DNA of 64,000 nucleotides from Adiantum capillus-veneris (GCA_014529385.2 CM043956.1:59591120-59655119), one strand, 5' to 3'; counted from the stretch's first letter, positions 9,424-20,482 are shown. Notes: generated by a model from the letters alone, not told the origin. Translations and numbers: made by a program.

Positions 9424-11610
9424 ATAGACATGCCAAAACCCCTCTAATAGAGGGGCCAAACTCATTTCATTTCTAGAGGTTTTTCCTCTCTATTACAGGG
9501 GTTTTGGCATGCCTATTTGCATGCAATGGGTAGCCCATTTGGCCTACCCATTGCATAAAAATATACATGCCAAAACCCCTCTAATAGAGGGGCCAAATGG
9601 CATGCGTTTGCTAGGGGTTTTGGACATTTAAGGGGGGAGGCAAAATAGGTTCAAAAAAACATGAGCATGGGGGACAACCCATGGGCTCATATGAGCCTTT
9701 ACCACGACCAATTAGGGCAATAAAGCATAGGGTTTTGAACTAGGGTCAAATAGACTTGTCGTTTGGCCCCTCTATTAGAGGGATTTTGGCATGTCCATTT
9801 GCATGAAATGGGCTCCCTAAACTCATACCCATTAGGAAAAGTTTGGACTCAAAAATGGGCCTTGTAAGAATTGTTGATGTGGCATAGCTTTCAAAAAGTG
9901 GGGATCGGTAATTTTTTTGCAAATAAGATCCAAACTTGTCGGAGGTTGGATATTTAGAATCTACTCTTCAAATGATATCTATTGATATATAGCATGCATG
10001 TATCGGACATTTCCTTCATGTAGATCTAGAAAAAGGTGATTTTAGATTACCGTAACGGTAAAAAAACCTGGCTGATTGAAAAAAAATGGCATAACTTTCA
10101 ATAGAAGTCATCCAAACTTTTCGAACCTTGGGTCTTTAGAATCCATTTTTCAAGAACTTTCCAATGATAGGTCATATCATGGGGTTCTAAGCAATATTTA
10201 GAGGGATCTACCAGGTTGCTTTCTTTTGTACAACTTTGATGATGTGGCACTCTTAAAAGGCCCAAAAATGAGCTCAAATTTTTCCTAATGTAAAATGGTG
10301 TGAGTTTAGCCCCTCTATTAGAGAGGTTTTAGCATGCCTATTTGCATGCAATGGGATGCCCAAACAAACTGCCCATTGCTTGCAAATAAGCATGTCAAAA
10401 CCCCTTTACTAGATGGGTCAATTGGCATGCAGTTGGCTCCTCTATTAGAGGGGTTTTGGCATGCCTATTTTTATGAAATGGCCAGAAAATGGCATGCATT
10501 TGGTCCCTCTATTAGAGAGAGATTTTGGCATGTCTATTTGCATGCAATAGGCTCCCCAAATAGGTTGCCCATTGCATGTAAATAGACATGCCAGAACCCC
10601 TCTAATAGAGGGGCCAAACACATTCCATTTGCTAGGGGTTTTGGACATTGAAGGGGGGAGGCCAAAAAAACATGAGCATGGGGGACAACCAATGGGCTCA
10701 CATGAGCCTTTACCTCGACCAATTAGAGGGGTTTTGGGCTTCCGGTAGGGGGCCCCTCTATTAGAGAGGTTTTGGCATGCCTATTTGCATGCAATGAGAT
10801 GCCCAAATGGGCTGTCCATTGCATGCAAATAGGCATGCCAAAACCCCTTTAATAGAGGGGCCAAACGGCATGTATTTGGCTCCTCTATTAGAGGGGTTTT
10901 GGCATGTCGATTTGCATGCAATGAGTAGCCTGTTTGGGGAGCCCATTGCATGCAAATAGACATGCCAAAACCCCTCTAATAGAGGGGCCAAACTCATTGC
11001 CATGAGTTTGGCCCCTCTATTAGAGCGGTTTTGGCATGTCTATTTGCATGCAATGGGTAGCCCGTTTGGGTAGCCCATTTCATGCAAATAGACATGCCAA
11101 AACCCCTCTAGTTAGCCGAGGGGTCAAACTCATGCCGTTTTGGCATGAGTTTGACCCCTCTGTTAGAGGAGTTTTGGCATGTCTATTTGCATGAAATGGG
11201 CTACCCAAATGGCATGCCCATTGCATACAAATAGGCATACCAAAACCCTTCTAATAGAGGGGCCAATTGCATGCTGTTTTCTAGGGGTTTTGGACATTGA
11301 AGGGGGGAGGCCAAAAAAACATAAGCATGGGAGACAACCCATGGGCTCACATGAGCCTTTACCTCGACCAATTAGAGGGGTTTTGGACTACCGGTTTGGC
11401 CCCTCTATTAGAGAGGTTTTGGAATGCCTATTTTCATGCAATGGGATGCTTAAACAAGCTTCCCATTGCATGCAAATAGTCATGCCAAAACCCCTCTAAT
11501 AGAGGGGCCACACGGCATGAGTTTAGCATGCAAAAACCTCAATAGAATTGGAAAAACCATAAGCATGGGGGACAACCCATGGGCTCATGTGAGCCTTTAC
11601 CTTGATAATG
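9424..11610. repeat. Foldback-repeat field: eight ~112-bp hairpin units plus linkers
   Basis: Eight units fold on themselves: 9484-9594, 10309-10419, 10502-10615, 10751-10862, 10878-10989, 11010-11124, 11153-11264 and 11398-11509. Each arm runs GGCCCCTCTATTAGAGGGG, TTTTGGCATG, CTATTTGCATGCAATG and is followed by a loop of about 20 bp and the reverse complement. Lone arms occur at 9424-9470, 9763-9812 and 10436-10480. A separate linker of about 110 bp (ATGAGCATGGGGGACAACCC, GGGCTCACATGAGCC) recurs near 9610, 10625, 11280 and 11550. No ORF is credible. Function unknown; could be nested foldback MITEs or a satellite in formation. Confidence 0.85.
9830..10290. mobile_element. MITE-like element with ~35-bp TIRs
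   Basis: Left end CATTAGGAAAAGTTTGG followed by CTCAAAAATGGGCCTT. The right end, reverse complemented, reads CATTAGGAAAAATTTG followed by a matching TTTTTGGGCCTT, about 80% similar over 35 bp. Total 461 bp, no ORF. Its interior (AAAAGTGGGG, then TAATTTTTTTGCAAAT) is related to the interior of the 276-bp MITE at 20207-20482. It splits the foldback-repeat field. No clear target duplication. Confidence 0.5.
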
Positions 11611-11787
11611 AGAGGAAATAGACATTAATTTTAAAACAAAATGCATGCCAAAAAAATAAAATAAGTGCACTTACATTGTTGTATTTTGTGTGTCTCCTTG
11701 CCACCTCTTGCCACCAACAAAAGAGTTGCCGCCGGCGCGAATGCACCTTTGTCACTCTCTTGCCACCAACATTTGCTTGCCTCCTTT

Positions 11788-11808
11788 GTGTGTGTGTGTG
11801 TGTGTGTG

Positions 11809-11872
<64 letters not shown>
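11788..11872. repeat. (GT)n then (AG)n compound microsatellite
   Basis: GT run 11788-11810 followed, after ATAG, by an AG run to 11872. Confidence 0.95.
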
Positions 11873-11874
<2 letters not shown>

Positions 11875-12183
11875 GTAAGAAGAGAAGAAGAGAAAAAACA
11901 CAAAGATCATGGCGGCTGTTTTAGCAGTGGGTTAGGGTTAAAAAATTCCAACCCAACCCACTACCTTTTAATATAAATTTTTATAAATGTTTGTCGTGCT
12001 GATTGCCGTGAACATTGCCTCTATTATATCCAAGGGTGATTTTTTTATAAATAAAAAATTTGATCACTTCCCCCTTCTTTTCCCGACCTTCTCCCTCCAC
12101 TTCTTTTAAGAAGAATCTATCAGACAAGCAAAATCATTCTCATTTTAAGCTCTTGTTCACCTTTCCTACCTCCCCTCTCGCAT
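11873..12183. other. Unassigned spacer upstream of transposase remnant
   Basis: Short A/T-rich stretch with GGGTTAGGGTT near 11930 and a CGTGCTGATTGCCGTGAAC stretch near 11994 that echoes words in the subterminal region near 7400-7500. Possibly the other flank of the same CACTA element, but no terminus is present. Confidence 0.3.
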
Positions 12184-13390
12184 TTTGAAGATGAAAGCGC
12201 CAAGGTGGAAGACATACCAAACAATGCGGTGGAATGCGATCGATGGTTGATTCACAGGTTGTGGTGTCCGTGCAAGTGTTGCAAAAGGGCCATTCCTAGG
12301 CTCCAACGAGTCTGTTTGAAGCATGTCAAGGACTATGGGGAATGTGGGATGATCCACAAATATGGATAACCGATCTTGGTGAACTTTCGCACCTGGATAC
12401 TGTTCCTCACTGGAGTGTTGTAGGAGGAGGCTCAAGCGAGAAAGTCGGAGAGACAATCGCAAGAAAACAGGTTCTTCTCTCCACCAAAAATGGGTGAGAG
12501 TTTGAGATCCAGTACAGGTGATTATGGGGAGGAGGAGATGATATATTTACTGCACCATATGGAGGAGTATACAGCTATGGAGAATCTGGTTGCTGAGCTT
12601 CTCGCTCATGAGGAGGGTCCGCATCACAACAACAATTGTGGATGCAAAGAAACTGCGCAAAAGGAGGAGGATACTCTTTTGGATTCAAGCAAGACACCTA
12701 TATATCCCAGAGCTTTGTTCTCTATTCTTCGTGCTTTGTTAGAGATTTTGAATCTACAGGTCATGTGCGCAATGAGCAACACAAGCATTGATTGTCTTTT
12801 AAGGTTAAGTAGATTTTTGCAGTCTTTTTTCAAATCGTTTTGATAAATAAAATTTGCAACTATTGGTTAAATAAACTTTGATTTTTGCAGCCTGTTATTG
12901 AAGCTTCTTCCAAAAGGTCATAGGATTCCACAAGATAGACGTAGTGCTGGTAAATTTGTTTATGTGCTAGGTATGGACTACAAAAAGATACATGCATGTG
13001 TTAATGATTGCATTCTCTTTCGCAACGAGTATGATCGGTTGGAGAAATGTCCAAAGTGTATACTAGATGACACACTGAACATAGGAACCACTATGGACAA
13101 ACAGAACTATAATGATGAAGCAGGCATAAAAGGCAAAGAACTATAATGATGAAGCAGGCATAAAAGGCAAAGAACTTCCAGCACAACCGCTTGACAAAGC
13201 GAATGAGAATGACTTTGATGAAGAAGAGCAAACCTACATAGAAGATGAAGAAGAGGATGAAGAGATAGAAGAAGAGAATGATGATGAGGATGATCATTTC
13301 AATCCCTATATTTTTTATTTTGATGAATTGGGACTCCACATAGACCGCGGCATGGCTATGGAACTAGCAGATGATGATGTAGTGGATGAT
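12184..13390 (+). pseudogene. CACTA TNP2-like transposase, N-terminal remnant
   Basis: 12247-12368 reads LWCPCKCCKRAIPRLQRV and KHVKDYGECG, matching the Cys-rich transposase-associated domain of TNP2-like proteins. 12490-12843 opens with ATG (MGESLRSSTGDYGEEE) and ends in LEILNLQVMCAMSNTSIDCL, equivalent to the family's K-x-L-x-x-WSNKS stretch. After a probable intron (GTTAAGTAG near 12803 to TTTTTGCAG at 12890), 12891-13145 gives LLPKGHRIPQDRR and GMDYKKIHACVNDCILF with RNEYDRLEKCPKC, the hallmark of TNP2. A 34-bp tandem duplication (13104-13171) puts a stop in frame at KGKEL; a single copy would leave the frame open through a very acidic tail ending FDELGLHIDRG...DDVVDD at about 13390. The catalytic core is absent. 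Frame and strand disagree with the CACTA-like piece at 8-9.3 kb, so they are not one simple element. Confidence 0.7.
13104..13171 (+). repeat. 34-bp direct tandem duplication
   Basis: GAACTATAATGATGAAGCAG and the following 14 bases occur twice back to back (starts 13104 and 13138). It lies inside the transposase remnant and changes its frame. Confidence 0.9.
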
Positions 13391-13505
13391 TAATTAAGGC
13401 CATGTTTTAATGCATCGTAATGAGGATGTTGTAGCTAATGTTGATCACTTGGTTTTGTGAATTATTTGTTAATGATCTTCTCCTAGCATACATTGTAACA
13501 CACTT

Positions 13506-13510
<5 letters not shown>

Positions 13511-13548
<38 letters not shown>
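13511..13548. repeat. (TC)n microsatellite
   Basis: Pure TC run directly upstream of the first SINE-like tail. Confidence 0.95.
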
Positions 13549-13551
<3 letters not shown>

Positions 13552-13553
13552 CG

Positions 13554-13605
13554 AATAAATCTTTAAGGTCTCTTGGGATAGTTTCTTACGACGTTAAAAT
13601 ACTCT
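13554..13605 (+). repeat. SINE-like 3' fragment, copy a
   Basis: AATCTTTAAGGTCTCTTGGG followed by ATAGTTTCTTACGACGTTAA matches the tail of copy b at 13745-13800 with few changes, and is followed by a GT microsatellite. Confidence 0.5.
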
Positions 13606-13664
13606 TTTGTGTGTGTGTGTGTGTGCGCGCGCGCTAATAAAAAGAGGAAAATGGTATAACCTTT

Positions 13665-13800
13665 CTATCACCCAAGTGTGGTAGATTGGTTATGACATTT
13701 CCCTCTTGAATAACAAGTCTTGAGTTCAACTCTCCCCACCATTAGGTAGATCTTTAAGGTCTTTGGGATAGTTTCCTTTGACGTTAAAATACTCTTCTTC
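13665..13800 (+). mobile_element. tRNA-derived SINE-like element, copy b
   Basis: Has an RNA polymerase III-type A box (TGGTAGATTGG, 13679-13689) and B box (GAGTTCAACTC, 13722-13732) 43 bp apart, as in tRNA-derived SINEs, then a body (ATCTTTAAGGTCTTTGGGAT) and a TTC/TCT-rich tail. It does not fold as a tRNA, and no target duplication was identified. No protein is expected. Confidence 0.5.
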
Positions 13801-13968
13801 TTTTTCTTCTTCTCTCTATGGCTCGTTCGTTTGTAGATGCGACGAGCAGCAACAAGGAGGGCTGAGCTGAGGTGGTCTTTGCAGAGGGATGAATTCATTA
13901 GGACGTACATGTGGGAGAGACAAGGGAGGACGTGGATGGAAAAGGCCTGCGCACAATGAGGAGAGAGG

Positions 13969-14145
<177 letters not shown>

Positions 14146-14654
14146 TCACAAAGGATTTATCTATCGCAGAGGGTTGGAAGGGAATGCACGGAAGATAACT
14201 GGTGCGGACGATGAGGCGAGCAATCTTTGCTGATGTGAATTTTTGGGGTAGGAAGGGGGGAGGGGAAATAGAACATTCCAAGGGAATCCTAAAATTTAGT
14301 AAATTTCTTTTGAGGAGAACCAGCAAGTAACTATAGTATATAGAGAGGATATAAAATGAAAGTACTTTTTATTATATATTTTGTATTATATAAAGGAGAG
14401 ATATGGACATATATATCAATAGGAGTATATTATATTCATTCCAGGGTATCTACTACGAGGCTATAACCAAGGCTATAATAATACTATCTGGACGGCAATG
14501 GCTGAAGGTATTTGCATGACAATTTTTGAAGCAATAACTACAACAAAACAATATTTTTTTTCTCTCTCTTCCCCCACGCCTCTTCTCTCTACTCTCTCTT
14601 ATCCTGGCACGGTTGTCATGCGTGGCAAAGACCTCAGTCTCTTATATTGTAAGC
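14146..14654. other. Unassigned AT-rich region
   Basis: No ORF above noise; 14330-14430 is nearly all A/T with TATATA steps. Nothing recognisable. Confidence 0.4.
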
Positions 14655-15720
14655 AGTCCAATCAAATCATTCCAACATCCATCAAAAGTGACTCCTTCAC
14701 GATTTGAATACAATATATCAACCATTTAAAACCCTTACTTAATTGGTATAATACATGTAAGTAATTGGTATAACATTACTGGATAATCAGTTTGATACAT
14801 AGAAGTATCCAATCAAAAATCAGTCTACTTCTTGAATACAACCCTACACCAAAGCTGACAACTTGATGAGACTAGTATGATATGATAGGGCTTTAGAACC
14901 ATTACATAACCAGTAGGTTACATGTAGCTAACCAATATGTTACCATTGGGTAAACCTTTAGTAGTTGGTTATGTGTCCTTTAGTAATTGATATGATAAAG
15001 TTTAGTAATTGACATGATACTTTTAGTGACTAGTATGACACAATTGGTAATTGGTATGATTAGTAATGAGCATGATACACCTTAGTAACTATTCATATAC
15101 ACTTTAGTAACACTTTGGTAACTAGTTGATACCATTTAGCGACGAGCCTGGTACATTTTAGTAACCATTACTTATATGTGACTGCTCTAAAACACAATAT
15201 TATCAATGGAGCTACCATTTTCCCTTTTCATTACAAAAGGTGAGAGATCTAAGTGAATATTAGCGATGAGTAATAAAAACAAAGACTGTACTACGGTGGT
15301 AGGATCCTCTTCTCGCTCTCCAAAGAAGGGAAGGGAAAGAAAAAGAAAACAAATAATCCTACCAAAAAAGATGATATTGAGGTCAAAGAGGTCAAATAGG
15401 AGAGTGAGGTCAAAGAGATAGACGAAAAATCCACTTTCAACATTTCAACCTACCGCCAAGATTTTCCAGCAGGGAAGGTAGTCTATTTTAGCAAGATCAT
15501 CAGCTTGTATGATGGCATGAATTTTGCAGAGGGATTAAACCAGTTGCTTGGAACCACAATTAACCTAGAGAAGTGTGCAACAAGAGATTCATATGCCATA
15601 CAACCAAGGGAAAAAACACGGAGGCTCCACCATGAGTTTCATGAAAGTTGATCTCGTTGCAAATGGTTTTATATGAATTGTGTGAGTGTTTAATAAACAA
15701 TAATCCAAATTAAACCTTAT
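14655..15720. repeat. Repeat family C, copy 2 (3' part)
   Basis: Matches 24990-26085 of copy 3 in order: the CATTCCAA...GTGACTCC block, the degenerate GGTATGATAC field, ATGGAGCTACCATTTTCC, and a short coding-like stretch near 15430-15560 (DFPAGKVVYFSKIISLYDGM). It ends at AATAAACAATAATCC, the same end as copy 3. The common 3' end supports a real element boundary near 15715. Confidence 0.6.
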
Positions 15721-15747
15721 GGCTGCTACATATACACTTCTTCTTGT

Positions 15748-15944
15748 TGAAGTGCATGAACGGGATCGTGCATGATTGTGTGTGTGTGTAGAAATGGAGA
15801 AGAGAGGAGAGGAGGAGACTTGTGTTTGCAGGGTCTAAAACTCACTATCAACATGTGAGTCCCTTATTCTATTATGTACATAATGAATAAGTATAGTAGG
15901 TGGGCGCCTGGCCCTAACCAGCCACATGGGGCTTTACCCCAACA
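15748..15944 (-). repeat. Ty1/copia LTR (3' LTR of fossil 3)
   Basis: On the minus strand it starts TGTTGGGGTAAAG after a purine-rich ATGGGAGGT tract and ends GCACTTCA, i.e. TG...CA and about 197 bp. Layout is like the 3833-4105 LTR (CCCTTATTCTATT in the middle). Confidence 0.5.
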
Positions 15945-18319
15945 ACCTCCCATGTAAAGGCCAATGTGGCAATGAGGGAGAAATCAAAAGAAAACCATAT
16001 AAAACTTGTACAAGGCCATCACAAGTATGACCTCATCCAAAGTCCATTGGCTCACTAAATCTGTATGCATCCAACTCTAATTTTAGAGGAAGTATAGAGC
16101 GATTTCCCACATACTTCTCATAAAGCCGCACACATCTCGCAAGTGTCCCACCATATGCTGCAAAGTACCCCTATCCTCACGTTCAACGTCACTCACTGCA
16201 TGGCTGACTGCTCCCATTGCAAATGCACCTACCGCAAATGCAGTTTTGGGTCTTGAGATCAATATCTCATACATGAGACTCCCAAATGTTGATGCAATCT
16301 TGGCAATCTCTACCAATCAGACCATCTGAGTCAAATCTGGCTCAAAACTCCACTCATGGAATTCACTCTGACACCCGAACTCCAATCCTTGGAATGCATC
16401 TGCATGTCACATGCACATGAAGAGCATATGTGTGTCGTGAACCCTATGCGGCAAGAGAAATGCCTAGCTGCAACTCGCACGCATCAGCCTCTGGCCTATG
16501 CATAACCATGAATGAATAAATCATGGAAAAATCCTCAGTGATCAAGCCATCCGTATCCATCATTGCATCCATGAATGACATGCCCTGCTACACAACTAGC
16601 TCAACATGCTCACAAACTAGAGAATCATACAACCTATCCGCAGTGGAGACATGCCTCATCTCTCTGCATGGCTACAACCTGACAAAGATTGTGACATCTT
16701 GCGCGTGACATACTTGCATCGCATGAATGGTGCCAACACTAGCACCTCTCGCTATGACTAGCTGTCCACGATGCAATCTAAAACTATGCTTGTCCAACAC
16801 TACATGTCACCCACTATCTCGTAACTAACATAGAGAGATCAAGCTCTACGTCAAACCTAGCACATGGCGTACATCTTGCAACACGTATGATGCACCACTC
16901 AGCAACAATAGTCTGACATCTCCTGTACCAACTATTTCATGCATTGAACCATCAGCTAGAGACACACATCCAAGCATACCACTAGCATATATGTTAAGCC
17001 ACTCACGACTCGGTGTGATGTGAAATTTAACACTTACATCTAATATCCAATGTGGAGGTAATGTGTCGTCAAAAATCAACATAAGAAAGTCAGGAGTAAA
17101 CATGGAAGAAAAGGCAACATATCTATTTCATAGACACATACACTACATCTGCTCCCACATCATCCAAAGTGATAGCATCTCTCCTGTGTTGTCTCCTACC
17201 GTCTACGATGTCTCATCCATCGAAAACAACGCCTATGTGCATTCCCTATATGACCACAATGCCAACACACAAATCTCTATGTCTGTAGACCCCAAGACTT
17301 TTTAACATTTTGTACCAAACTTGGGTTATTTGGATACAAACGAACCAAAATATGGCACAAATTGATGCTTAAAACATCAAAAAATCAACACACATATGCC
17401 ATTGTAAGGAAAAGAATATCATCCGTCAAAAAGTGCACATCATCTGCATCCACATGGCAATATAAACGAGCATCAAGCATGCACCAATATATCAAATGAG
17501 CATCCAAATCAGCTAAAAATTCAGCTCACAATCATGAAATCTGCTCAATTGCACAAGTCAATAACCTGTGATAAATCCACTCTCAAATTCTAAGAGTCCA
17601 CACGAGTGCACACATCCGCAAGATATTCTCAACATATACACATGAATTTGCTGAAATTTTCAGCCCACACTCTCTTCGCAGAGAGAAAACCATATATGCA
17701 CAAAACAAGAGAACCAACAAGTTCAAACCGAGCTCTTTGAATGTAGCGAATCAGCTCAAAAAGCCCTCAAAATCACCACAATATGCATACCTCATATGCA
17801 TACCAATCTACAAGTGTATCTACACATACATAGAGTTTTTTGGCATGTGTTCATGTATACACGCCAAAAAACTCCTACAATGCAAAGGACTTGTAAGCAG
17901 GAGAACCTACAAAAGTAAGCCACCATGCTGTTTGTAGTAGATATCTCCCAAGCCGTGCAAAATTTGAGAAAGTTTCCTTCTGCAAAGTCATAGAGCACAC
18001 GAAAATGGTCAAGAATCATGGGTATCAACTTGAAATATTGATTCTAACCAAGAGAAATCTAATTTGCAGCCTGTCCTACACGACTTGCAGGCACTCTAAG
18101 TGACGTATCTCAAAATCAATGACGATTTTGAGAAAAATTTCTTTTGCAAAGTTGAAGAGCACAAAAAATCAGTAAACCCACAGAGAAAAACGGCCTAAAT
18201 GAAAACCTTTTGATAGACCAAAATAGATCTATAAAAACGTGCTGAAGTTTTTGTTCCTTCACCGCCTGCTTCCTTGTCGAGCTCCAATGGTGCTCTCTGA
18301 TCCTCGAGCTTTGATACCA
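15945..18319 (-). mobile_element. Ty1/copia fossil 3, internal region
   Basis: Heavily decayed minus-strand copia interior. RNase H remnant at 16083-16316 (FGSLMYEILISRPKTAFAVG); protease-side piece at 16846-17103 (WILDVSVKFHITPSREWLNI, VRLLLLSGASYVLQDVRHV); a zinc-knuckle-like CWHCGHIGNAH near 17230-17280; and a PBS-like TGGTATCAAAGC at 18308-18319. RT and integrase are not recognisable. Very old by the state of the sequence; many breaks. Confidence 0.7.
18308..18319 (-). promoter_or_regulatory. Primer-binding-site-like sequence of copia fossil 3
   Basis: The minus strand reads TGGTATCAAAGC, one change from the Met-tRNA PBS. The expected 5' LTR is not recognisable beyond it; instead family D similarity starts at about 18320. 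Confidence 0.55.
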
Positions 18320-18730
18320 ATTAAAGTGCGTTGGACTCTTAGACTCACCTTGTCTTGGGCTAGGTTGATTGTCGGTTGGTGTAGATCCAAGAGTTGGAGA
18401 AGTTGGAGGAGGTTCATCATCATCTTCTTCCTTCTTATAGGAGGGACTCCTCTTTCTGTCCAAATCCTTATCTTGTTCATCATCCTCCTCCTCCTCATCA
18501 TTAACATTTGTAGTGAAATGTTCAATGAGAGCTTGGTTGGCCACAGAGCCATTGTACATTGAGCCCTTTTCCTCCAAACCATATTTAATCAGTATGTGGA
18601 CCAAATGTTGTAGATCCTCAAGATTTAGCATTAGATTTCCTTCGAGATTATAAAATTTGACCAAAGATATATATATATATATATATATATAAAGGATACA
18701 TGGCAGTGGAGCACATGGTGCTTGCATTAA
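18320..18730 (-). pseudogene. Repeat family D ORF remnant, copy 1
   Basis: Unrecognised protein. The minus strand reads FYNLEGNLMLNLEDLQHLVH, an acidic run (NVNDEEEEDDEQDKD), then a Pro/Thr/Ser-rich tail (EPPPTSPTLGSTP). The same order occurs at 27540-28030 (copy 2). A coiled-coil-plus-acidic-plus-proline layout suggests an accessory ORF of a retroelement or captured host sequence. A (TA)n run sits at 18667-18691. Confidence 0.4.
18667..18691. repeat. (TA)n microsatellite
   Basis: Pure TA run. Confidence 0.9.
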
Positions 18731-18775
18731 TGTTTGATACTACTAAGTTTTACTCTTATTTTTACCTATACCATT

Positions 18776-20206
18776 CATAATCTTAACTATGGAGGAAGTT
18801 TTTCATTATGTGATGCAATACATGGATGTTTTTTCTAGGATTTCCAAATGGCTCATTAGAGTGCAAGAGTTTGATTACACAATTCAAGTGGAGAGCTCCA
18901 TAAGAGCTAGTTTCAGAGGCATTCTCACTCATCACCACTATGAAAGGAAGCTAAAAATCAAGTCAAATGATATAGAGGTAACACCGATATTGGAAATCTC
19001 TAAGTTGGAGGGGGATCACTCTCTTTATTTTTTAAATGGAGCCTACAAGTGGAAAATGGACAAGGTTGTAGCTCGCATTGTCATTTTCAATGAGCAAGGG
19101 GGAAAAGGTATTCTCCATTGGGCATCTCTTGGATTCCCACTCAAACAATGATACAAAATATGCAACCCTAACTCTAGGGTTCAAGAGGTGTGTGACACAA
19201 AATATTCAATGGTTAAATATAATTGGTGATTCCATCCTTTTAATCAAGCAAGTACAAGAAAATCGGGCTTATAAAAATCATATTTTGTTAGGCCATCTAC
19301 CTAGACCTTTCATAATCTTGACTATGAAGGAAGTGTTTCCTTACGTGATGCAGCACATGGATGTTTCTTCTAATATTTCTAAATGGCTCATCACATTGCA
19401 AGAATTTTATTACACAATGCAAGTGAATATCTCCACAAAGGCTAGTTTAGGAGGCATTCTCACTCATCACCACTATGAAAAGAAGCTGAAAATCAAGTCA
19501 AATAAAGAGGTAACACATGTGTTGGAAATCCCTAAGTTGTAGGGGTCTCACTCTTTTTTTTTGATGTATCCTACAAGAGTGTAGTGGACAAGACTGCAAC
19601 TAGCATTGTCATTTTCAATGAGCAAGGGGGGAAGGTATTCTCCATTCTCTTGGATGCCACTCCAACAATGAGTCGAAATATGAAACCCTAACTCTAGGGC
19701 TCGAGTGGTGTGTGACATAAGGTATTCAATGGTTAAATATATTTGATGATGTCATGCTTTTAATAAAACAAGTACAAGGAGATTGGGCTTGTAAAAGTCA
19801 TAGTTTGTTATGCCATGTACCCAGACCATTCATAATCTTAATTATGCAAGAAGTGTTTCCTTTGGTGATGCAGCACATGGATGTTTCTTCCATGATTTCC
19901 TAATGGCTCATTAGATTGCAAAATTTTGATTACATAATTTTGATCACCACTATAGCTTAAAATCAAGTCAAATAATAAAGAGATAGCACCTGTGTTGGAA
20001 ATCCTAAGTTGGAGGGGGTTTACTCTCTTTTTTTATGGAGACTACAAGAGGACAGTGGACAAGGCTGCAGTTGGCATTGTCATGTTCAATGAGCAAGGGG
20101 AAAAGGTATTCTCCATTGGGAATCTCTTGGATTCCCACTCCAATAATGAGGCAAAATATGCAGCCCTAACTCTAGGGCTCGATTGGTGTGTGACACAAGG
20201 TATTTA
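18776..20206 (+). repeat. Triplicated ~530-bp gypsy RNase H segment
   Basis: Each copy begins CATAATCTT(A/G)A(C/T)TATG and carries words for ISKWLI-x-x-Q-x-FDYTIQVE, GILTHHHYE and IVIFNEQGGK, the RT/RNase H junction and RNase H of gypsy pol. Spacings are 535 and 520 bp. Copies differ by roughly 10-20%, so the triplication is not recent. Confidence 0.75.
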
Positions 20207-20482
20207 GGGTGAAAGCATAAATGGGTGGTACACTTTTAAGGGTGGGAAGTTTTTTTTAAAATAGCTATTTTTAAAAAAAGTGGGGACCAATAATTTTTTT
20301 ACAAATCAATTCTAAATTGTGCGCCCACTATAGATTTAGATTCTTCTATTGAAGAGCTATCTAGTTATGTATTTTACATGGCCTATAGTTTTTATTTCTG
20401 GTCAATATTATCTAGTCAAACACTTGGATCAAAATCTATGTCCTAGACAAAGATTTTTTGTCCACCCACTCTGCTTTCACCC
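20207..20482. mobile_element. 276-bp MITE with terminal inverted repeats
   Basis: Left end GGGTGAAAGCATAAATGGGTGG (two blocks, GGGTGAAAGCA and TGGGTGG); the right end reverse complement has GGGTGAAAGCA, GAG, TGGGTGG. Flanks are TTTA and TTCA. The adjacent tandem copies of the host sequence preserve the empty site GGTATTCAATGG, so exactly this segment was inserted with a TTCA-type duplication. No ORF. Interior related to 9890-10010. Confidence 0.75.

Noticed and set aside
10334-11003. ORFs in the foldback field (60-106 aa, MPICMQWD-type)
   Set aside because: They are translations of the palindromic repeats, appearing on both strands.
11925-11975. GGGTTAGGGTT as interstitial telomere repeat
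   Set aside because: Only one to two units; chance-level.
13665-13740. Genuine tRNA gene
   Set aside because: A and B boxes are present but no cloverleaf with anticodon and acceptor stem can be drawn; better as a SINE head.
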